Source of the DNA: DATAXP01 sp963708675
GTDB taxonomy: Bacteria > Planctomycetota > Planctomycetia > Pirellulales > PNKZ01
DNA length: 64,000 bases
Reading direction: 5' to 3'
Assembly (NCBI GenBank): GCA_963708675.1
Contig: CAVPTO010000003.1
Coordinates: 806,001-870,000 of the forward strand
Under the pieces are notes generated by a model. It saw only the letters and a list, made by a program, of their open reading frames with translations, made no database searches and was not told the DNA's origin. Made by a program: the position numbers and the translations under genes. Shown piece by piece: positions 44,199-52,944 of this stretch (within the stretch, counting starts at the first letter, position 1; every line of letters begins with the position of its first letter).

Positions 44199-46853
44199 GT
44201 GTGGCGGAAGTGCTTGCAAACGTTTCGATCCATGCTGCGCGGAGGCTGCCAGCGTCGCGACGTCGCGCTTGGGCTGTGGCTTGGCCTGATGGCAGGGCTG
44301 GCTGGCGGCTGCAATCTGACGGTCGCCGCTCTCGTTGCCGTGGCGGCGCTGCTAAACGTTTCGACCATCGCATGGCTCAGTGCCAGCGTTGTTGGCGGAC
44401 TGCTGTGCTGGCAAGCTTCGACGTGGACACGCGCGTTGGGCATGTTGCTGCTCGACGAGTTGCCGTTAGGTGAGGTCGTGGCAGCGTTGGGTGATGGACC
44501 GATCGTCGCCCTTTTCGGCTTTGACGAGTACCGCGTCGTCGGTGGTCTGGCGATTGGTCTGGTGCTTTCCGTCCCGGCGGCGAAGGCGGTTTATATCTTC
44601 CGTCCTCGTTGCCCGGACGAGGTTGCATCGAGCGGTCGATGGCTGCGCCGCGGATTCTGGCTCTCGGCTCCCGCGATGCTCGCGCTGACCTGCATCGTCA
44701 CTTGGCATCGCGCGACGCAAAGTGCAACGACACAACTGCTCAGCGAACTCTCACGACTCAATGGCCATGCAGTCACAGCAGGCCAATTCACGCTGTCGCT
44801 TTGGAACGGTTCGCTGCGTATCGACGACTTGAACGTACCGATCGAGGGCGGCGCCGAGGCTGCATGCTTGTGCATCGGAAAAGTCACGGCCGAGTTTCAT
44901 GCTGGCCAACTCGTTCGTGGTCGCTTTCATGCCGATCGCGTGTCGCTCGAGGACATTACTGCTCCGTCGATCGGCTCGCCGTCGAACTCGCCTGAGATGC
45001 CGCGAGTGGTCGCCTTTGAAACGGATCCCGAATCGAACGGTCGCGCGAACGAAACACTCCTTGAAGTGCAAAAGTACGTGGCGGGTTGGACGCGCTTCGG
45101 CGAGCGGGCCGAATGGCTTCGCCGAGTGATCGTCGCCTGTGAATCGGTGATGCAGGTCGACGCGCCACGCCTGAAGCTCGATGCCTTGTCCGATGGACTT
45201 CCGACGCAACGCAGCGCGCTGGGGAGTGCCGAGCCGAAAATCGTGATCGAGACACTTGAAGTCGAGCGGCTAGACTCGACTTGGGGACTTGGCCCGAAGG
45301 CGAAGCTCTCGATCTCGCAGCTTGCGAGCAATGCCGCCTCAGCCGATCAGCACGCACAGTGCCGCGTGATCTTGCCGGAACAATCGGCCGAGATCGTTGC
45401 GGAACTCGACGGCCAGCCGACAGACCGTCGACATCGCGTTCGATTCACAGCCTACGAGTTGCCCATCGAGCGGCTGATTGACGTGCGTTGCACAACGCTC
45501 AACGCCCGTGGCGGCCAAGTGTCGCTGACAGGCGACGGATGGGCGACGAGTAACGAGTTCGAGGTCCAAGTTCACTGCGAAGCGCGTGATCTCGACGCCT
45601 CGCTCGAAGGCAGCGACACCCTGGCCGGACTGTCTCCAACGTTGTGGACTCGCGGCCTGGCGAGCCTTGGCACGGTTCGCGCCGACGGGGTGCTCGTGGG
45701 TCCGTGGAAGTCGCCACGGCTACAGGTTCCGGCGACGGAACTCGTCACACAGTTTCGTCATCAATTGCGTTCCGCCGGCGAGCATGAGCTGGCGGCCATG
45801 ATCGATGCCGAACGCGATGGCTCGCTCCGTCAAGCGATCGCGACGGAACGTGATCCGTTCGCAGAGGCCGTTGCCGCGACGGCACAACCGCAGACAACGG
45901 AATCGAAGCCGATCGCTCCGCGGATCGAGCCGTTGCCGCCGGTTGATGTCGCACCGCGCATGGCGCAAGCTCCGGCGCCACCGGTAGCCCCTGAAGCCGA
46001 GCCCGCGCCGCAAGAGACGCATTCGAAAGTCCCGCGAGTCGCGGCGACTTCGCCAGCCACGCGAAGCAGAGATCCGTATGTGACATCGGCAGGTGCGTCG
46101 CCGCTCTATGCCGCGATGCCAGTGAAACCCGCCAGTGTCGAGGCGCCGGCTGCCGCTTCGCCACCGTCCGAGGTTTACTACAGCCCGAGTTACCCGGCCC
46201 CCGGTTCATTGTTCGGCGCGCCACCTATCGTCACCGACGAGCGCCCGCACGTTCCGGCGACGCCCCCTGTTGCGCCGCAACCGAAGATCGAACATCCCAA
46301 TGTTGCCAGTGCTCCGGCGAGCGAGGACACAAGCACGATCGGTGAGTCAATCGACAAGCCGTCGCTTTGGACGCGTTTCGCCACGAGCTTAAAGATCGAA
46401 CCACAGCCCGAGGTCCTCACGCCTGAGGATAAGAAGGCGATCGAACAAGCCCTGGTTGCCAGCTCGAAGGCAAACGGCGCCATCGGCACGACCGATGATC
46501 CGGCCGTCAAGCCGTCGCTCTGGACACGTTTCGTCACGAGCGTCAAAGTTGAACCACAGCCCGAGGTCCTGTCGCCTGAAGACAGGAAGGCGATCGACGA
46601 TGCCGCCATTGCCAGCCTAATGGCAGAACGCGAAAACGGCGTATCCAATGATCCGGCCGTCAAGCCATCGATCTGGACGCGTTTCGCCACGGGCTTCAAA
46701 GCCGATCCACAGCCCGAGGCCCTCTCGCCAGCTGATAGGAAGGCTATTGAATCGGTTCCGGCGATGCGTGAAGAAACGACGGTCCCGACGCCAGCCGCCA
46801 AGGCGTCAAGCATTCGTTGGCCGTGGAGTTCGAAGCCGGTCGTAGCTCCGTAG
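44199..46853 (+). CDS. Membrane protein with AsmA-like domain and three-fold tail repeat
   Basis: About 884 residues. The N-terminal 150 residues (VWRKCLQTFRSMLRGGCQRR, DVALGLWLGLMAGLAGGCNL, STIAWLSASVVGGLLCWQAS) resemble the DUF2062-like / TIGR03546 membrane family; next comes a further helix (FWLSAPAMLALTCIVTWHRA) and a periplasmic AsmA-like region (LWNGSLRIDDLNVPIEGGAE onward). A Pro/Ala-rich linker (about residues 600-700) leads to three tandem 51-residue repeats of the type KPSLWTRFATSLKIEPQPEV. GTG at 44199 is preceded by AGGGGGA and gives a family-like start; the open frame to 44016 is not. Function unknown; envelope biogenesis is plausible. Confidence 0.72.
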   Translation: MWRKCLQTFRSMLRGGCQRRDVALGLWLGLMAGLAGGCNLTVAALVAVAALLNVSTIAWLSASVVGGLLCWQASTWTRALGMLLLDELPLGEVVAALGDGPIVALFGFDEYRVVGGLAIGLVLSVPAAKAVYIFRPRCPDEVASSGRWLRRGFWLSAPAMLALTCIVTWHRATQSATTQLLSELSRLNGHAVTAGQFTLSLWNGSLRIDDLNVPIEGGAEAACLCIGKVTAEFHAGQLVRGRFHADRVSLEDITAPSIGSPSNSPEMPRVVAFETDPESNGRANETLLEVQKYVAGWTRFGERAEWLRRVIVACESVMQVDAPRLKLDALSDGLPTQRSALGSAEPKIVIETLEVERLDSTWGLGPKAKLSISQLASNAASADQHAQCRVILPEQSAEIVAELDGQPTDRRHRVRFTAYELPIERLIDVRCTTLNARGGQVSLTGDGWATSNEFEVQVHCEARDLDASLEGSDTLAGLSPTLWTRGLASLGTVRADGVLVGPWKSPRLQVPATELVTQFRHQLRSAGEHELAAMIDAERDGSLRQAIATERDPFAEAVAATAQPQTTESKPIAPRIEPLPPVDVAPRMAQAPAPPVAPEAEPAPQETHSKVPRVAATSPATRSRDPYVTSAGASPLYAAMPVKPASVEAPAAASPPSEVYYSPSYPAPGSLFGAPPIVTDERPHVPATPPVAPQPKIEHPNVASAPASEDTSTIGESIDKPSLWTRFATSLKIEPQPEVLTPEDKKAIEQALVASSKANGAIGTTDDPAVKPSLWTRFVTSVKVEPQPEVLSPEDRKAIDDAAIASLMAERENGVSNDPAVKPSIWTRFATGFKADPQPEALSPADRKAIESVPAMREETTVPTPAAKASSIRWPWSSKPVVAP
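46356..46814 (+). repeat. Three tandem 153-bp coding repeats
   Basis: Units begin at 46356, 46509 and 46662, exactly 51 codons apart. Each encodes KPS-(L/I)-WTRF-x-T-x-(L/V/F)-K-x-(E/D)-PQPE followed by LxPxDxKAIE. Synonymous changes between units are many, so the duplication is not recent. Confidence 0.85.
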
Positions 46854-46896
46854 AACGGGCGATCGACTCGGCAGGTTGTCGATATACTGGCGGACG

Positions 46897-47553
46897 ATGT
46901 TCGATCCGCTTCGTTTATCTGTCGCACTTGTCCCACTGGCGGCATACGCGCTCGTGCTGGGCGTGTTGAATCTCGGACGTCGCACGACGGTCGTCTCGGG
47001 CGGTCGCGATCTCGCAGCCTTGGCGGTCGGCGTGTCGGGCCTGGTATTGGTCGGGCCGATCGAGCTGCTCATGCCGCGCACGGCCCTCACGGTGTACGGA
47101 ATGTACGCCTGGCCGATGGTGCTGATTATATACAGCCTCTGCGTTTCACTGACGTCGCTGCTGTTGAAGCCACGGCTAGTGCTTTACAACGCGTGCTCGC
47201 TGGTGCAACTGCGTCGCACGATGGCAGCCGTGGTAAAGGACCTCGACGTCGATGCTCGCTGGGCCGGCAGCACCGTGTCGATGCCGCGTCTTCACGTCGA
47301 GCTAGTCATCGAAGGGCACCGTCTGCTAAGGACGATCTCGCTCACCGCAACGCATGACCGGCAAAGCATCGCAGGCTGGCAAATGCTGCATGCCGCGCTC
47401 GCCAAGCGTCTGCCGATTCCGGCCCGCCGGTCGAGCGTGTGGGGCATGGCGTTTGTCCTCGCGTCGCTCGCCGCCGTAGCCGTCATCGGCTGGCAAATGT
47501 TCGGACGTCCGCACGAAGTCGCGCAGTCGCTGGGCGACTTACTGCGGTGGTGA
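46897..47553 (+). CDS. Membrane protein of unknown function
   Basis: A 218-residue protein with three N-terminal hydrophobic segments (LSVALVPLAAYALVLGVLNL, LAALAVGVSGLVLVGPIELL, YAWPMVLIIYSLCVSLTSLL), a soluble middle domain with MPRLHVELVIEGHRLLRTIS and a C-terminal helix (MAFVLASLAAVAVIGWQMF). No family recognised. It follows the AsmA-like protein gene by 43 bases on the same strand, suggesting a shared job. Its last 15 bases overlap the convergent nadE 3' end. Confidence 0.75.
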   Translation: MFDPLRLSVALVPLAAYALVLGVLNLGRRTTVVSGGRDLAALAVGVSGLVLVGPIELLMPRTALTVYGMYAWPMVLIIYSLCVSLTSLLLKPRLVLYNACSLVQLRRTMAAVVKDLDVDARWAGSTVSMPRLHVELVIEGHRLLRTISLTATHDRQSIAGWQMLHAALAKRLPIPARRSSVWGMAFVLASLAAVAVIGWQMFGRPHEVAQSLGDLLRW

Positions 47554-49554
47554 CGTGTCCTTGGCCGTGCTCTTCGCCAAATAGGCGCGCAACTCGCCGA
47601 GTTCGCGATCGAAACCGCCCGAGAGAATCGGGAAGCGGCACCACGTTTTCGGATCGAGGTTCTCGTCGTCGACATGAAAAGACGGTGCGTAGCGCTCGCG
47701 CTTCCATTGATTGCGGCACCAAAGGCGAAAGAACCGCTCGATCCACACGCCCAAATCTTGTGACGAGTACTGAGGCAGTTGCGAGCGCATTCGCAAAAAG
47801 ACTTCCAGCGGCATCAACTTGTCGCGAATCGCCGCTCGCTCGACAGCGTCGAGCAACTCATACGGCATCAAGTCGGCTTCGTCGGTTTGACCGCTCTCGG
47901 CCGGTCGCAGCTCCGCGGTCGGAGCCTGCACGTTGATGGCTGACAGCGCGGGGATCGGTCCCAGACCGTCTGGGCCTGTCGTTTCGAGCCAACGCAGCCA
48001 ACGTCGCAGGAATGCCTTGTCGATGCCCGCGATCGGGCTGAGCCCGCCCGAAGTATCGCCGTCCATCGTCGCGTAACCGACCGCCGCCTCCGATCGATTG
48101 CTCGTCGACAAGAGCAACGCATTTCGCAAGTTCGTCAACATCCACACGCCTGGCGATCGCGCTCGCGCCTGGATGTTCTGCAAGGCGATGTCGTCGCGAT
48201 CCCACGTCAGCTCGCGACCGATGCCCTTCGCCACCATCGCGATGTAATCCTTGACGATCCGATCGACATCGAACTCGATGAACTCGGCGCCGATCGCGGT
48301 AGCGACTGCTCTTGCCGCCTCGCGCGTTGTCGTTGAGCTGTTTTCGGTCGACTGATACACGCAGGCCAACAGTGCGCGGACCATCGAAGTAACGTTGGCC
48401 GCTTCCTTCAATGATGCGATGTACGGCGCCTTCGCGATGAACCGTTCTCGCCCGAGTTCCTTAACTCCGAACGAAACCAACAGCGCGACCAGACACGATA
48501 CCGCCGCCGAATCGGCGCCACCGCTGATCGACACCACGAACCCCGACGATTGGCTTTTGCGCATGTAGTCGAACAACGCGAGGCTCACGGCGCGGGCGAA
48601 TTCCTCTTGCTTGAGGTTCGGCCCCCGCTCCCAGGCAGGCAACGAGACGGGTTCTGCCTCCGGCTCTTGATAGGGATAATCGAACGGTACGCGGATGCAG
48701 GTCGGCTCGCCGTCGATGTTCGCTCGCACCGTTCCGCTGCGAGACCGGCGCATGCGCGTGTCGTCCAAGTCGATTTGGGCGCTCGTCACTTGAACGTCGG
48801 CGTATGAAAACCGCGAACCCTCGGCACGAATCTGCCCCGCTGCCGCGATCAACGCTCCACCGTCGTAGATCGCGCGGCCGCTCTCATTGCCGAGCAGGTT
48901 GCTGTAGACGTAACTGACGCCGAAAGCTCGCGAGCCTTCGAGCACGAAGCGATGCCGGACCTCGTACTTGCCAAAGGCGAAGTGGCTGGCGCTAGGATTC
49001 AGAATGATGTCGATGCCGCGGGCGGCGAGCCGGCTTCCCGGGCGGTCGGCCACCCACGCATCTTCGCAAATCTCGAAGCCGATCCGCACACCGCCGCAAT
49101 CGAAGAACAAATCGCCGAGCGGATAGCGCTCGCCGCCGACTGCCACCTCGACACTCTGCCCGGTGGGCCAAGGCTTGAACCATCGCGGCTCGTAGTGAAT
49201 GCCGTCGCTCGCCAGGTACCGCTTGCCGACGAAGCCCGCGATCTTCCCTTCCACCGCAAGGCACGCGACGTTGAACAGTCCGTGCTGCACGGCCAACGGA
49301 AGTCCGAGCGACACGATCATTCCGCGCGTCGCCGGCAGGATCTCGCGCAGAACATCGACGGCCGTGCGCTGCACGCCGGGGCTGAGGAACATGTCCTCGC
49401 AACCGTAGCCGGAGATGCAAAGCTCAGGCAGACACAACAAGCTCGCGCCTTGATGGCGTGCTTCGTCGATGGCCGCGATGATGCGATCGCGATTGCCGCT
49501 CCAATCGAGCGGCGTCTGGTTCAAAACGGCGGCTGCGACTCTAATCAAGTGCAT
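47539..49554 (-). CDS. nadE: Glutamine-dependent NAD+ synthetase
   Basis: A 671-residue two-domain enzyme making NAD+ from deamido-NAD+, glutamine and ATP. The N-terminal nitrilase-type glutaminase shows its Glu-Lys-Cys triad regions: LLCLPELCISGYGCEDMF, GKRYLASDGIHYEPRWFK and RIGFEICEDAWVADRPG. The C-terminal synthetase has the P-loop GFVVSISGGADSAAVSCLVA, then LRNALLLSTSNRSEAAVGYA and TMDGDTSGGLSPIAGIDK. Length matches glutamine-dependent members rather than the short ammonia-dependent form. Confidence 0.95.
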   Translation of the reverse strand: MHLIRVAAAVLNQTPLDWSGNRDRIIAAIDEARHQGASLLCLPELCISGYGCEDMFLSPGVQRTAVDVLREILPATRGMIVSLGLPLAVQHGLFNVACLAVEGKIAGFVGKRYLASDGIHYEPRWFKPWPTGQSVEVAVGGERYPLGDLFFDCGGVRIGFEICEDAWVADRPGSRLAARGIDIILNPSASHFAFGKYEVRHRFVLEGSRAFGVSYVYSNLLGNESGRAIYDGGALIAAAGQIRAEGSRFSYADVQVTSAQIDLDDTRMRRSRSGTVRANIDGEPTCIRVPFDYPYQEPEAEPVSLPAWERGPNLKQEEFARAVSLALFDYMRKSQSSGFVVSISGGADSAAVSCLVALLVSFGVKELGRERFIAKAPYIASLKEAANVTSMVRALLACVYQSTENSSTTTREAARAVATAIGAEFIEFDVDRIVKDYIAMVAKGIGRELTWDRDDIALQNIQARARSPGVWMLTNLRNALLLSTSNRSEAAVGYATMDGDTSGGLSPIAGIDKAFLRRWLRWLETTGPDGLGPIPALSAINVQAPTAELRPAESGQTDEADLMPYELLDAVERAAIRDKLMPLEVFLRMRSQLPQYSSQDLGVWIERFFRLWCRNQWKRERYAPSFHVDDENLDPKTWCRFPILSGGFDRELGELRAYLAKSTAKDTSPPQ

Positions 49555-49622
49555 GGTACTTCAAGTTTAGCAGGAAGTGCCGCAGCGAGCCTGAACTCCT
49601 CAACGCCTTCGCGGATCATGGG

Positions 49623-50915
49623 ATGCACGTCTTATTGGCGACGGTTGGAAGTTCGGGCGACGTCCATCCGTTCGTCGGTTTGGGACGGGCCCTGATCGCA
49701 CGCGGCCATCGTGCGACGTTGATCACCAACGGATACTTCGAGTCGCTGGCTCGCGGGGCAGGCTTGGAATTCATCGATTCTGCGCCAGAGACGAACTTCC
49801 GATCGCTGCTCGACGATCCCCGGCTGTGGCACCCGCTCCGCGGCCCAGGGTTCATCATGCGTCACGCCGTCGCGCCGATGATCCGGCCCATCTGCCAGAT
49901 TGTTCGCGACGAATACGTTTCTGGCGAAACGGTGGTCGTCGCATCGACGTTAGCCTTTGGAGCTCGCGTAGCCCAAGATCGCTGGGACATTCCGACTGCG
50001 ACGATGCACTTGTCGCCGTCGATCTTCCGCAGCGATTATGCGCAACCTCGGCTTCCTGGCGCCTTCCTACCCGATTGGTTGCCGACGCCGCTGAAACGGT
50101 TCCAGTATTGGATCGCCGACCGACTCGTCATCGACCGACTCTTGGGCCCCGAGTTGAATGGCTTACGACGCGAACTCGGGCTTCACCCCGTCAAGCGTGT
50201 GCTTTTTGAATGGGCTCATTCACCGCAGCTCGTGTTGGCGGCCTTCCCCGACTGGTTCGCGCCGCGACAGCCCGACTGGCCGCGACAAACGGTGCTCACG
50301 GGCTTTCCTTTGTATGACGAGGCCGATGTCGTCACGCCGTCGCCCGAAGTGCAGCGATTCGTCGACTCGCCCGAACCGTTTGTCGCGTTCACACCCGGCT
50401 CGGCGAACGTGCATGGCCGCGAGTTTTTCGAGGCCGCGATCGACGCATGTTCGCGCCTCGGCGTTCGGGCGATGTTGCTGACGCGGTTCCCCGAGCAGTT
50501 GCCGCCACGAATGCCTGCGCATGCGAGTCACTTCGACTTCGTCCCCTTTCGATGGTTGCTGCCTCATGCGGAGGCGGTGGTGCATCACGGAGGCATCGGC
50601 AGCACGTCGCAAGGCCTGGCCGCCGGCATTCCGCAGCTTCTGATGCCGCTGGCCTTCGATCAATTCGACAACGCCGTCCGACTTCGGAAGATGAACGTCG
50701 GCGATTGGCTCGGCTCGCGGCACTTCACCGGACCGCGTGTGGCGGCAGCATTGCGAAGCTTGCTCGATTCTGCGGAAGTTACACAGGCATGTCGCGAAGC
50801 CGCCGCCCGGTCACAAGAACAGCACGGTTTCGATATGATGGTGGACGCGCTCGAACGGCTGCACGCTGATCCGTCGCCCGCATCGAATCTTTTACGAAAG
50901 GAGTCGCACGCTTGA
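49623..50915 (+). CDS. UDP-glycosyltransferase-like (GT1) protein
   Basis: A 430-residue GT-B fold transferase. N-terminal MHVLLATVGSSGDVHPFVGL is the classic GT1 start, and the C-terminal donor-binding region has PHAEAVVHHGGIGSTSQGLA followed by AGIPQLLMPLAFDQFDNAVR. This resembles bacterial MGT and sterol/rhamnosyl-type transferases acting on lipid or small-molecule acceptors. The next gene (yceH-like) starts within its last four bases, so the two are translationally coupled. Confidence 0.88.
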   Translation: MHVLLATVGSSGDVHPFVGLGRALIARGHRATLITNGYFESLARGAGLEFIDSAPETNFRSLLDDPRLWHPLRGPGFIMRHAVAPMIRPICQIVRDEYVSGETVVVASTLAFGARVAQDRWDIPTATMHLSPSIFRSDYAQPRLPGAFLPDWLPTPLKRFQYWIADRLVIDRLLGPELNGLRRELGLHPVKRVLFEWAHSPQLVLAAFPDWFAPRQPDWPRQTVLTGFPLYDEADVVTPSPEVQRFVDSPEPFVAFTPGSANVHGREFFEAAIDACSRLGVRAMLLTRFPEQLPPRMPAHASHFDFVPFRWLLPHAEAVVHHGGIGSTSQGLAAGIPQLLMPLAFDQFDNAVRLRKMNVGDWLGSRHFTGPRVAAALRSLLDSAEVTQACREAAARSQEQHGFDMMVDALERLHADPSPASNLLRKESHA

Positions 50916-51628
50916 GTACGCAATCACCTGCCGAAACGCCGGCAAGCAGCGAACGTCGTTGGCAACCCATTCCTTCCGCCCAGCGACGGGTGCTCGGCGT
51001 GTTGCTCGAAAAAGCCAAGACGACGCCCGAGGCGTATCCGATGACGATCAACGCCATACGAGTCGGCTCGAACCAGAAGAACAATCGCGCGCCGCTGACG
51101 AGCTTCGAAGAAGACGACGTGCAAGACGCCCTCGACGGCCTGCGGCAGAAAGGCGCTGTCGCCGAGGTGCAGGGGACCAGCCGAGTCGCCAAGTATCGGC
51201 ACTATTTCTATGAGTGGCTGGGCGTCGACAAGGTCGAGTCGGCTGTCATGGCCGAGCTTCTGCTTCGCGGACCACAAACCGAGGGCGAGCTGCGCACGCG
51301 GGCCTCGCGCATGGAGCCGATTGCCGACCTCGACACGCTGCGCAATGTGTTGCGTTCGCTGAAAAGTAGAGATCTGGTGATCTCGCTGAATGCAGAAGGT
51401 CGCGGACATGTCATTACGCACGGCCTGTATCCCGAGCAGGAACTGGAGAAAGTCCGTAGGCAATTTGCGCAAGGCGCTCCCCCCGTCAGCGACGACGAGA
51501 ACACCGCGCCCGCAAAATCGGAAACTTCGCGAGGCGGCTCGCCTGACGAAATTGCCGAGCTGCGCGGCGAAATCGCTGCATTGCGTCGCGAAATCGCCGA
51601 GTTACGGTCCCTTGTCGAAACCAATTGA
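50912..51628 (+). CDS. yceH: YceH / DUF480 winged-helix protein
   Basis: A 238-residue member of the DUF480 (YceH) family, two winged-helix domains in tandem: QRRVLGVLLEKAKTTPEAYP and the signature MTINAIRVGSNQKNNRAPLT, then ALDGLRQKGAVAEVQ, VMAELLLRGPQTEGELRTRA, and a C-terminal coiled coil (ELRGEIAALRREIAELRSLV). Function unknown despite wide distribution. The start is TTG at 50912, supported by AAAGGAG eight bases upstream, and overlaps the glycosyltransferase stop (TTGA). Confidence 0.92.
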   Translation: MSTQSPAETPASSERRWQPIPSAQRRVLGVLLEKAKTTPEAYPMTINAIRVGSNQKNNRAPLTSFEEDDVQDALDGLRQKGAVAEVQGTSRVAKYRHYFYEWLGVDKVESAVMAELLLRGPQTEGELRTRASRMEPIADLDTLRNVLRSLKSRDLVISLNAEGRGHVITHGLYPEQELEKVRRQFAQGAPPVSDDENTAPAKSETSRGGSPDEIAELRGEIAALRREIAELRSLVETN

Positions 51629-51686
51629 CGCGGGGCCGGCTGCGTATAATGGGCTGTAGCATCGCAGCCCCCGGTTCGCACGCGTC

Positions 51687-52892
51687 ATGGCATCACACGT
51701 CGTTTCCGCCCACTCGCCGCAGGGCAGTGAGTCGGACGTTTGGCCCGTCGAGGTCGCGGGCCAATCGTTTCGATTGTTCTGTTCGACCGGTCCGCTCATC
51801 GAGTCGATGCTCGACGACATTGCGTCGGCCGAGCATCGTGTGTGGATCGAGTCGTATATTTTCGCCGACGACGACGCAGGCCGCGCAGTCGCCGAAGCGC
51901 TGATGTCGCGCGCTCGAGCCGGTGTGGATGTTCACTTCCTCTACGACGGATGGGGCTCGCTGCGGTTTCCGCATTGGTTGCTGAATGACCTCGTGGCGGC
52001 CGGCGTTCACGTGCGGGCGTTTCATCCGCTCGATGAAATCATCAGCCATCCCAACTTTTTCACGCTCGTCAATCGCCGAAACCATCGCAAGCTGCTCGTC
52101 ATCGACGAAAACGTCGCATACTTCGGCGGTATGAACATCGTCGACACGGCGGGCATGCACACCGTTGAAGAGGCTCGCGAACGCCATCTGCCGGCAAGCG
52201 CCGGCTGGCGCGACGTTCATGCCCGAGTCGCAGGACCGATGGCGGCTGACATCGCTGCTGCGCATGAGCGATTGTGGGACCGTTTGCATCGTCGTCGCGT
52301 CCGTTGGCCGCGCTGGCCGTTGGACAAGATGCTCCATTCGACCGGCGAAGGGGCGTATCTGTTCGACTGCTTGCCCAGCAAGAAGTTGCGACATGCGCGG
52401 CGAGTGATGTGTCCGCTTCTACGACAGGCGCGAACGAGCATCACGCTTTCGATGGCGTACTTTCTGCCGATGGGCCCCGTGTTGCGCGAGTTGCTGAACG
52501 CCCGAAAGCGAGGCGTTCGGGTGCGGGTCATCGTCCCTGGCCTCAGCGACGTGCCGCTCGTGCAGTGGGCGGCGCGTCACTTCTACGCATGGCTAATGAA
52601 GCGTGGGATCGCGATCTACGAACGCTGCGACATGATGCTGCACAGCAAGGTGATGGTCATCGACGACGAGTGGACCGTCATCGGATCGTGCAACCTTGAC
52701 CCGCGAAGTTTGCAGCTCAACCTCGAGTTGATTGGCGTGATTCGTGGCCGCGCGATGGCGGAAACCGTCGGGCGGATCTGTGCCGACGAGATGCGGCAGA
52801 GCCGTCGTATGACCATGGCCGACTGGCGGCGCCGCAGCTGGTGGCAACGGTGGCGCGACCGGCTCGCGTGGAGCCTGCGGCGTTGGTTGTGA
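51687..52892 (+). CDS. Cardiolipin synthase-like phospholipase D family protein
   Basis: A 401-residue protein with two HKD motifs: NHRKLLVIDENVAYFGGMN (about residue 130) and HSKVMVIDDEWTVIGSCNLD (about residue 315). Both are complete with His, Lys and Asp, so the enzyme is probably active. The sequence lacks the N-terminal membrane helices of ClsA and is closer to ClsB-type soluble forms. The C-terminus is Arg/Trp-rich (WRRRSWWQRWRDRLAWSLRR) and could bind membranes. It follows yceH by 58 bases on the same strand and acts in phospholipid metabolism. Confidence 0.88.
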   Translation: MASHVVSAHSPQGSESDVWPVEVAGQSFRLFCSTGPLIESMLDDIASAEHRVWIESYIFADDDAGRAVAEALMSRARAGVDVHFLYDGWGSLRFPHWLLNDLVAAGVHVRAFHPLDEIISHPNFFTLVNRRNHRKLLVIDENVAYFGGMNIVDTAGMHTVEEARERHLPASAGWRDVHARVAGPMAADIAAAHERLWDRLHRRRVRWPRWPLDKMLHSTGEGAYLFDCLPSKKLRHARRVMCPLLRQARTSITLSMAYFLPMGPVLRELLNARKRGVRVRVIVPGLSDVPLVQWAARHFYAWLMKRGIAIYERCDMMLHSKVMVIDDEWTVIGSCNLDPRSLQLNLELIGVIRGRAMAETVGRICADEMRQSRRMTMADWRRRSWWQRWRDRLAWSLRRWL

Positions 52893-52944
52893 CCGCGCCC
52901 GACCTGACCCAAAGGGCCCCGGCTACATTTAACGCGTCAGAATG

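Noticed and set aside
43947..44443. Upstream extension of the prfB frame
   Set aside because: Not RF2-like. The true start is in another frame, joined by programmed frameshift.
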